Assembly (NCBI GenBank): GCA_013044085.1
Contig: JABEVI010000249.1
Coordinates: 1-11,700 of the forward strand
Direction: 5' to 3'
Source: Steroidobacteraceae bacterium
GTDB taxonomy: Bacteria > Pseudomonadota > Gammaproteobacteria > Steroidobacterales > Steroidobacteraceae
Length of the DNA: 11,700 nt
Part shown: in pieces, positions 5,806-11,700 of the stretch
Layout: each line of letters starts with the position of its first letter
Position numbering within the stretch: the stretch's first letter is position 1
The notes under the pieces: generated by a model
Databases searched by the model: none
Told to the model about the DNA's origin: nothing
Seen by the model: only the letters and a program-made list of their open reading frames with translations
Translations under genes and position numbers: made by a program

Positions 5806-7284
5806 ATGGCTCGGATGCGGAGCAGCGGCTCCTTGGGCGTCGCATTTGCCAGCCGGCTTTCCTTGGTCATCACGCTTGCGAACCTAGCGGGCTGCGTGTC
5901 GATCAAAGGCCCTCCGGTTCCCAATCTGCCGATTCCGGTCGCATTCACCTCGCCTGTGGAGCGGGCCCACCCATGGCCGTCCGTCGATTGGTGGGTGGCG
6001 TTCGGCTCGCCCCAACTGTGCCGGTTGATCCACGAGGCGCAGGTGAAAAATCCCGATATCCGGACGGCTGCCGCGCAGTTCGCGGCGGCGGATGCGAACC
6101 TGCTCGTCGCGGGTGCGTCGCGGCAGCCCGCGTTCGCGGTTGGCGGCGGCGGCGTCGACGAGAAGATCGGCAAGCAAGCGATCGAGGCGAGCAGTCCGCT
6201 CGGCGGGTTGAACGCGAAAAGTCTGCCGAGCATGGATTCCTACCTCCACGTCTACTCGCTCTCGTTCAGCGCATCTTATGAGATTGATTTCTGGGGCAAG
6301 AATTTGGACAAGCGCCGCGCCGCGATTGCGAACGCGGATGCCTCCCGCTTCAACCGGGACAGCGTCGCGCTTTCCGTGGAGGCGCTCATTGCGGATACGT
6401 ATTTTCAAATACTCGCGGATCAGGAACAGATCACCATCGCGAGGCGCGAAGTCGTGACGGCGCGGCGCGCGCTTACGAAGGCGCAGGATGAATATGCCGC
6501 CGGTACGGTGGACCGGTCAGGGGTCGCACAGGCGCAGGCGGCGGTGGCGGCTGATAGGGCGGCCCTGTCGCAGATGCGCCAGAATGCCCGGGAAGCGACT
6601 CTCTCGCTCGCCACCCTGGTGGGCGTCGCGCCCGAGGACCTGCCCGCAATCAGGGGCGGCCTGGACAGCCTCAAAGTACCACCGATTGCGCCGGGGAACC
6701 CGGCCGGCTTGCTGGCGCGGCGGCCCGATGTCGCACAGGCGCGAGCCCTTTTGGAGGCGGCGGGCGCGGATGTCGCCGGAGCGAAGGCGCAGGCTCTGCC
6801 CTCGATCACGCTGACAGGCGCGACCGGTTGGCAGAGTACCGCGCTCTCCAGCCTGTTCGAGCCGCAATCGATCTTGCAGAACGCTGTCGCCTCGATGACT
6901 CAACCGCTCTTCGAGGGTGGCCTGCTGCTCGGCGGCTATCGGGAGAGCCAGGCGATCTTCCGCGAAGATGTCGCGCGATATCAGCAAAGCTGGATTCAAG
7001 CCCTCACCGATGTCGAACAGCAGTTGACTGCCTTGCATGAGACCACCGACGAGGAAGCCGCCTACGCCCAAGCCGTTGCCAGTGCGCGGACGAATTTTGA
7101 CGTCGCCAATGCGAATTTTGAGCGCGGGACGGTGGATGTCGGCAGTGTGACCAACGCAGAGCAGGCGCTTTTGAGCGAGCAGAGTCTGCGCGTGCAGGCG
7201 AACCTTGCGCGGTTCGTAGCCGCCGCCAATTTGTTCAAGGCGATGGGTGGTGGTTGGATCAGCCAACCGACGGTCGAAAAATGA
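5806..7284 (+). CDS. Efflux transporter outer membrane subunit, NodT family lipoprotein
   Basis: This is the TolC-like outer-membrane channel of a tripartite RND efflux system. From the ATG at 5806 it has 492 residues. A lipoprotein signal peptide ends in the lipobox LAGC with Cys30, as is typical of the NodT/OprM group. Two OEP repeats follow, roughly 60-250 and 275-480. The first contains the WWVAFGSPQL motif and SYEIDFWGKNLDKRRAA, and the second LLARRPDVAQARALLEAAGADV. Start choice is open: GTG 5785 and ATG 5815 are in the same frame. ATG 5806 is preferred because a G-rich stretch precedes it and the signal peptide has a normal length. It is the first gene of the operon. Its TGA overlaps the adaptor's ATG (ATGA, 7281-7284). 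Confidence 0.93.
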   Translation: MARMRSSGSLGVAFASRLSLVITLANLAGCVSIKGPPVPNLPIPVAFTSPVERAHPWPSVDWWVAFGSPQLCRLIHEAQVKNPDIRTAAAQFAAADANLLVAGASRQPAFAVGGGGVDEKIGKQAIEASSPLGGLNAKSLPSMDSYLHVYSLSFSASYEIDFWGKNLDKRRAAIANADASRFNRDSVALSVEALIADTYFQILADQEQITIARREVVTARRALTKAQDEYAAGTVDRSGVAQAQAAVAADRAALSQMRQNAREATLSLATLVGVAPEDLPAIRGGLDSLKVPPIAPGNPAGLLARRPDVAQARALLEAAGADVAGAKAQALPSITLTGATGWQSTALSSLFEPQSILQNAVASMTQPLFEGGLLLGGYRESQAIFREDVARYQQSWIQALTDVEQQLTALHETTDEEAAYAQAVASARTNFDVANANFERGTVDVGSVTNAEQALLSEQSLRVQANLARFVAAANLFKAMGGGWISQPTVEK

Positions 7285-8498
7285 TCATAAACGGTGTTCT
7301 CAGGAATGTGCAGACCAATCATGCGCCGGGCTGTTCACCGCACATGGTCGAGCGCTGCCACATCCTGTGTGCTGGACGTTCGTTTGTGAGGTCCGGTCGG
7401 ACGGCATGGCTCACCGCGTCGTTGTTGCTCGGCGCCTTGAGCGGTTGCGAGCGTCGAACCCCGCCGCCACTGCCTCCGCCGCAGGTCGGCTTCGCGTTGC
7501 CGGTGCGCGCGGACGTCACGCTAAAGGCCGATGAGGTCGCCTCGGTCACGGCGGTCAATTCCGTCGACCTCGTCGCCCGGGTTCCGGGCTTCCTGACCCA
7601 CATCGACTACAAGGACGGCGCGTTCGTCGCGCGCGGCACACTGCTCTTCGTGATTGAGCAGTCACCCTACCGGACCAAGGTCGTGCAGGCGCAGGGTGGT
7701 GTGGCGGCGGCGCAGGCGTCATTGCTGGATGCGAAGTCGACCTATGACCGGCTGCTGCCACTGGCGGCGAAGGGCGACACCTCCAAGTCCAACCTCGATG
7801 CCGCGAAGGCGGCGCTGGATTCCGATGCGGGCAATCTCCAACAGCAGCAGGCCAACCTGGCGCAGGCCGAGATCAACCTCAGCTACACGCAAATCCGCGC
7901 GCCGTTCGCCGGGATGGTGACGACTCATCTGCAATCGCTGGGAGAACTCGTCGGTGCGAGCGGTCCGCAGACGCTCGCGACCGTGGTCGAGACCGATCGG
8001 GTTCATCTCACCGCCAATATCAGCCAGTCGGACGTGGCGGCGGTCGGACCCGATCCACGTGCGCTTCTCGGTCGGCACGTGCAGGTCAGGGGTGATGCCG
8101 GCGGTGTCGTGCTCATCGGCACCATCGATTACGTCGCTCCGCAAATCGATCCCGGCACCGGCACCCTGCAGGTACGCGCGTTGGTCGCCAACCCCGGCAA
8201 TACGCTGATGCCGGGCGGCTTTGCGCATCTTAGTCTGCCGCTCGCCCCCATCCGCAGGGCGCTGCTGGTTCCCACGCAGGCGGTGTTTCAGGATGAGCTC
8301 GGTGCCTTCGTCTACACGCTCGCTCATGGCGGGCGGGTTCGTCGCACCCCGGTAACGCTGGGACAGGCGGACGGCGCGGATACGATTGTCCGCGGGTTGC
8401 CGGCGGATGCGCAGGTCGCAGTGTCCGGCCTCGGCCGGCTGAGCGACGGGGCACAGGTGAGCGTGACGCAAGCGCCGGCCGGGGCGCGGGCTCCGTGA
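7281..8498 (+). CDS. Efflux RND transporter periplasmic adaptor subunit (MexE/AcrA type lipoprotein)
   Basis: The periplasmic adaptor links the RND pump to the outer-membrane channel. From ATG 7281 it has 405 residues. It has a hydrophobic signal ending in LSGC (Cys56), so it is a lipoprotein anchored in the inner membrane. Domains in order: barrel-sandwich halves (about 93-126 with VPGFLTHIDYKDG, and 200-235 with LSYTQIRAPFAGMVT), an alpha-helical hairpin (about 130-200), a beta-barrel (240-320, with DPGTGTLQVRA at 290-300) and a membrane-proximal domain (325-400). ATG 7281 overlaps the stop of the upstream gene and would allow coupling. It leaves an unusually long 40-residue stretch before the signal core. 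In-frame ATG 7344 or GTG 7386 would give a normal signal peptide, but neither has a clear ribosome binding site. The stop overlaps the pump's GTG start (GTGA, 8495-8498). Confidence 0.93.
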   Translation: MIINGVLRNVQTNHAPGCSPHMVERCHILCAGRSFVRSGRTAWLTASLLLGALSGCERRTPPPLPPPQVGFALPVRADVTLKADEVASVTAVNSVDLVARVPGFLTHIDYKDGAFVARGTLLFVIEQSPYRTKVVQAQGGVAAAQASLLDAKSTYDRLLPLAAKGDTSKSNLDAAKAALDSDAGNLQQQQANLAQAEINLSYTQIRAPFAGMVTTHLQSLGELVGASGPQTLATVVETDRVHLTANISQSDVAAVGPDPRALLGRHVQVRGDAGGVVLIGTIDYVAPQIDPGTGTLQVRALVANPGNTLMPGGFAHLSLPLAPIRRALLVPTQAVFQDELGAFVYTLAHGGRVRRTPVTLGQADGADTIVRGLPADAQVAVSGLGRLSDGAQVSVTQAPAGARAP

Positions 8499-11400
8499 TC
8501 GCCCGCTTTTTCATCAATAGGCCGGTACTTGCGAATGTCATCGCCATACTGATGATGCTGCTCGGCGCAATCGCCGCCTATAACCTGCCGGTCTCCGAAT
8601 ACCCGAACGTCGTGCCGCCGACCGTGCAGGTGACCACGAGCTTTCCGAACGCCGATCCGCGCACGGTGATGAATACGGTGGCGCTGCCGATTGAGGAGCA
8701 GGTCAACGGCGTCGATCACATGCTCTATATGCAGTCGGAGAGTGCGGGGGACGGATCCTACTCGTTGACGGTGACGTTCGATATCGGCACCGACCCGGAC
8801 CGGGATACCGAACTTGTGCAGAGTCGGGTGAACGCGGCCCTCGCCTCGCTGCCTGGCGAAGTTCAGGCCGAGGGGGTCTCGGTCCAGAAGCGCTCCAGCA
8901 ATATTCAGGAGATCATCACGCTCAACTCGGTCGGCGACCGGCTGAGCGACCTCGCACTCACCAACTATGCGGTATTGCATCTGCAGGCGCCGCTCGCACG
9001 CCTGCCCGGCGTCGGCGGTGTCAAAGTCTTCGGGTCGAGCCCGTTCGCGATGCGTATCTGGCTGCGGCCGAGAAAGATGCAGCAGTTCGGCATCTCCGTG
9101 CAGGATGTGATCAACGCGGTGCACGCGCAGAATCTACAAGTCGCCGGCGGCCAGCTGGGCGGCCCGCCCGCTGCGGTCGGGTCTTCCCGGCAGTACCCAC
9201 TGCTCGTCAATGGCGCGCTCCACGACCCGGCGGGCTTCGCGGCGATCGTCGTCAAGACGCCGGGCGGCGCCGGCGCGCGGCTGGTCCGCCTGGGTGATAT
9301 CGCTCGCGTGGATCTGGGCGCAAATTCCTATAATTTCATCTTCAAGGTCGACGGCCGACCGTCTGCGGGCCTCGCGATTTTTTTGACGCCCGGCGCCAAT
9401 GCGCTCACCGTGGCGCACGAGGTGAAGACCACGCTGGCGCAGCTTGCCGCGAGGTTTCCACCCGGCGTCAAAGCATCGATCCCCTTCGATACGACAAAAT
9501 TCATCGCTGCCTCGATCCACGAGGTCTACACCACGCTTGCCATCGCCGCCGTGCTCGTGCTGCTCGTCATCGTGGTTTTTCTTCAGGATTGGCGGGCTAT
9601 GCTGGTGCCGGCGACGACCGTGCCGGTGACGATCATCGGCACCTTCGCCGCGATCGCGGCGCTCGGCTTTTCGATCAACCTGTCGACCTTGTTCGCCATC
9701 GTGCTTGCGATCGGCATCGTCGTCGATGACGCGATCATCGTGGTCGAGGCGGCGTCGATCCATATGGCCGACGGCAAAGCGGGGCCCGAGGCGGCGGGCT
9801 TGGCGATGGACGAGCTGACGGGACCGATTCTCGGCATCACGCTCGTCCTCGTATCGGTATTTCTACCGGCCGCCTTTCTGCCGGGTCTCACTGGACGGAT
9901 GTACGCCCAGTTCTCTCTCGTGATCGCCGCCGCCGCTGTAATCAGTGCCATCAACGCGATGACACTCAAGCCTACGCAATGCGCATGGTCGCTTCGTCCT
10001 CCGGTGCCGTTGGAACAGCGCGCTGCGCCCTACCGGCTGTTCAACCGCATCTATCAACGCATGGAGGATGGCTTTACCGGCCTGGTCGGGTGGATGCTGC
10101 CGCGTTCGGGTCATTTCTGTTTGCTGGCACTCTTGCTGATTGTGCTCGGCGCCGTCGGCTTTGCGCTCTTGCCCTCGTCCTTCATACCGGTCGAGGATCA
10201 AGGCTATTTCATCCTCTCGGCGCAACTGCCGAGCGGTACTGCGCTAGCACGCACGGAATCCGTGCTGGCGGAAATGAAGACCCGGATTCTCGCGCTGCCG
10301 GGTGTTGAGCACGTCATCACCGTGGCCGGGATCTCCCCGCAGGACAACAATGCAACGCTGCCGAATGCCGGACTGATCTACGTGATCTTGAAGGATTGGT
10401 CCGAGCGTGGCGCCGCTGAGGGTCTGCTGCCGACCTATACGCGGCTGCAGGCCATCGTGGCGGCGACGCCGGCAGCCGACATTCTCGTCGTACCGCCGCC
10501 GCCGATCCAGGGCATCGGCAACGGCAACGGGTTTACGCTGGAGGCCGAGGACCGTGCCGGTTCCGCTGACTTTGCGGCCCTCGGCAGCTACACCCATGCC
10601 ATTCTCGCGCATGGTGCTGCGAGTGCCGATGTTGGGCGCATTTTTACCTCGTATCGCGATGACGGGCAGCAACTGCGCGTAACGGTCGACCGTGACAAAG
10701 CGGCGGCCCTGCAAGTCTCCCTCGGGACCGCGACGAGCGCGATCAATGCGGTCGTTGCCTCGACATATCTTGGCCAGTTCGTGGATTTCGGGCAGGTCTA
10801 CCAAGTCGTCATGCAGGGCGATGAGACGGCGCGCAACAACGCAGCAGCGCTTGACTCACTCCCCGTGCAGAGCGAGACAGGCAGCTTCGTGCCGCTCGGG
10901 AGCATCGCGAAGGTAACCCGCACCGCGGGGCCGCCGCTGATCACGCTCTATGACCTCTATCCGGCGGCGACGATCACCGGCACGCCCGGTGCGACGGCGA
11001 GTTCCGGCCAAGCGCTCGACGCCGTCGAGGCGGTGGCGCGCCGCTACGCACCGCCCGGCTTCGGCTATGACTGGACCGCAATGTCCTACCAGCAACGGAT
11101 CGTCGGCGGCCAGATTTTTCTGGTCTTCGGTCTAGCGATGCTGCTGGTCTACCTCGTGCTGGCCGCTCTCTATGAGAGCTGGCTTTTGCCGGTCGCCGTG
11201 CTGCTCGCCGTGCCGCTCACCCTGCTGGGGCCTGTCGGCGTTTTCTGGCTGGTCGGCGCGCCGGTCAATCTCTATGTCGAGATCGGGCTGATCCTGCTCA
11301 TCGCGCTGTCGGCGAAAAATGCGATTCTGGTCATTGAGGTCGCGCGCGAGGCCAGGCTGCATGACTGCCTGTCGGTGATCGATGCAGCGATTGCCGGTGT

Positions 11401-11617
11401 GCGGCGGCGGTTCCGGCCGATCTTGATGACCTCGATTGCCTTTGCCTTTGGCGTGCTGCCCCTGGTACTGGCGACCGGCGCCGGGGCCAACGCCCGCAAA
11501 TCAATCGGCATCACCGCTTTCAGCGGAATGATCGCCTCCACCGTTCTCGCCGTGGTCTTCGTGCCCTGTTTTTTTGTCGTTCTGCAGCGGTTTGCCGAAA
11601 GCAGGCGTGTCCAGTGA
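8495..11617 (+). CDS. Multidrug efflux RND transporter permease subunit (AcrB/MexF-type, HAE-1)
   Basis: This is the inner-membrane, proton-driven pump of the tripartite system, expected to export hydrophobic drugs or solvents. At 1040 residues it is full length for HAE-1 pumps. It starts with the typical FFINRPVLANVIAIL at GTG 8495 and has an early PNVVPPTVQVTTSFPNADP motif. The proton-relay residues are all present: Asp411 and Asp412 in GIVVDDAIIVVE, Lys941 in LSAKNAILVIEVA, and Arg972 and Thr979 in RRRFRPILMTS (equivalent to AcrB D407, D408, K940, R971, T978). A late GVLPLVLATGAGANARKSIG motif is also in place. Two halves, each with a first helix, a large periplasmic loop and a helix bundle, are visible. 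The substrate range cannot be read from the sequence. It overlaps the adaptor gene by four bases, so the three pump genes form one operon. No frameshift or missing key residue was seen. Confidence 0.97.
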   Translation: MIARFFINRPVLANVIAILMMLLGAIAAYNLPVSEYPNVVPPTVQVTTSFPNADPRTVMNTVALPIEEQVNGVDHMLYMQSESAGDGSYSLTVTFDIGTDPDRDTELVQSRVNAALASLPGEVQAEGVSVQKRSSNIQEIITLNSVGDRLSDLALTNYAVLHLQAPLARLPGVGGVKVFGSSPFAMRIWLRPRKMQQFGISVQDVINAVHAQNLQVAGGQLGGPPAAVGSSRQYPLLVNGALHDPAGFAAIVVKTPGGAGARLVRLGDIARVDLGANSYNFIFKVDGRPSAGLAIFLTPGANALTVAHEVKTTLAQLAARFPPGVKASIPFDTTKFIAASIHEVYTTLAIAAVLVLLVIVVFLQDWRAMLVPATTVPVTIIGTFAAIAALGFSINLSTLFAIVLAIGIVVDDAIIVVEAASIHMADGKAGPEAAGLAMDELTGPILGITLVLVSVFLPAAFLPGLTGRMYAQFSLVIAAAAVISAINAMTLKPTQCAWSLRPPVPLEQRAAPYRLFNRIYQRMEDGFTGLVGWMLPRSGHFCLLALLLIVLGAVGFALLPSSFIPVEDQGYFILSAQLPSGTALARTESVLAEMKTRILALPGVEHVITVAGISPQDNNATLPNAGLIYVILKDWSERGAAEGLLPTYTRLQAIVAATPAADILVVPPPPIQGIGNGNGFTLEAEDRAGSADFAALGSYTHAILAHGAASADVGRIFTSYRDDGQQLRVTVDRDKAAALQVSLGTATSAINAVVASTYLGQFVDFGQVYQVVMQGDETARNNAAALDSLPVQSETGSFVPLGSIAKVTRTAGPPLITLYDLYPAATITGTPGATASSGQALDAVEAVARRYAPPGFGYDWTAMSYQQRIVGGQIFLVFGLAMLLVYLVLAALYESWLLPVAVLLAVPLTLLGPVGVFWLVGAPVNLYVEIGLILLIALSAKNAILVIEVAREARLHDCLSVIDAAIAGVRRRFRPILMTSIAFAFGVLPLVLATGAGANARKSIGITAFSGMIASTVLAVVFVPCFFVVLQRFAESRRVQ

Positions 11618-11641
11618 TGCGAGGGTTCCGGCTCACGTCGA

Positions 11642-11700
11642 ATGCCCACGAATGGGAATCGAAGGTTGCGTGATCTCTGCCTGAGCTTGTGGCGCTTCGG
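11642..11700 (+). CDS. Possible start of a further gene, cut by the right edge
   Basis: An ATG at 11642 opens a frame (MPTNGNRRLRDLCLSLWRFG) that is still open at the end of the window, 24 bases after the pump stop. GAGGG lies about 15 bases upstream, which is rather far. Nineteen codons are too few to recognise a family. If real, it would extend the efflux operon. Confidence 0.2.
   Translation, partial: MPTNGNRRLRDLCLSLWRF

Noticed and set aside
1..11700. CRISPR arrays, transposases, phage genes, tRNA or rRNA
   Set aside because: Looked for by eye on both strands. No regularly spaced repeats, no transposase-like proteins and no tRNA-like folds were found.

Overview
The window is GC-rich, tightly packed proteobacterial chromosome. 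The family set (DUF4197 protein, seven-to-ten-helix membrane protein with a GAF domain, bufferin genes, NodT-type outer-membrane factor with an AcrB-type pump) suggests a gammaproteobacterium of the Xanthomonadales/Nevskiales kind. This is an inference from gene content; no rRNA or other marker is present.

Left edge (1-1120, minus strand): a bufferin operon. bufA1 encodes an 89-residue DUF2282 precursor with a signal peptide and four cysteines. It is followed directly by bufB, a DUF692/MNIO maturase that runs off the window. A consensus-like promoter with an inverted repeat over its -35 box lies upstream of bufA1. Bufferins are recently described periplasmic copper-binding RiPPs, so this is the most notable system in the window. 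Its usual partner, bufC, would lie beyond position 1.

1121-1934 carries no gene I can support. 1935-3692 (minus) is a multi-helix membrane protein ending in a GAF domain, with no kinase or other output domain. 3693-3950 has no gene but holds two abutting inverted repeats. 3951-4745 (minus) is an exported DUF4197 protein of unknown function.

Right half (4949-11617): a TetR/AcrR repressor gene (minus) is divergent from a tripartite RND efflux operon (plus), in the order outer-membrane lipoprotein, periplasmic adaptor, inner-membrane RND pump. The three pump genes are joined by 4-base stop/start overlaps (ATGA and GTGA), so they are almost certainly co-transcribed and translationally coupled. 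The TetR protein is the obvious candidate regulator. CGCAA/TTGCG half-sites occur on both sides of tetR. A 24-codon signal-peptide-like reading frame with a strong ribosome binding site lies between tetR and the pump genes. The last 83 bases hold at most the first codons of another gene.
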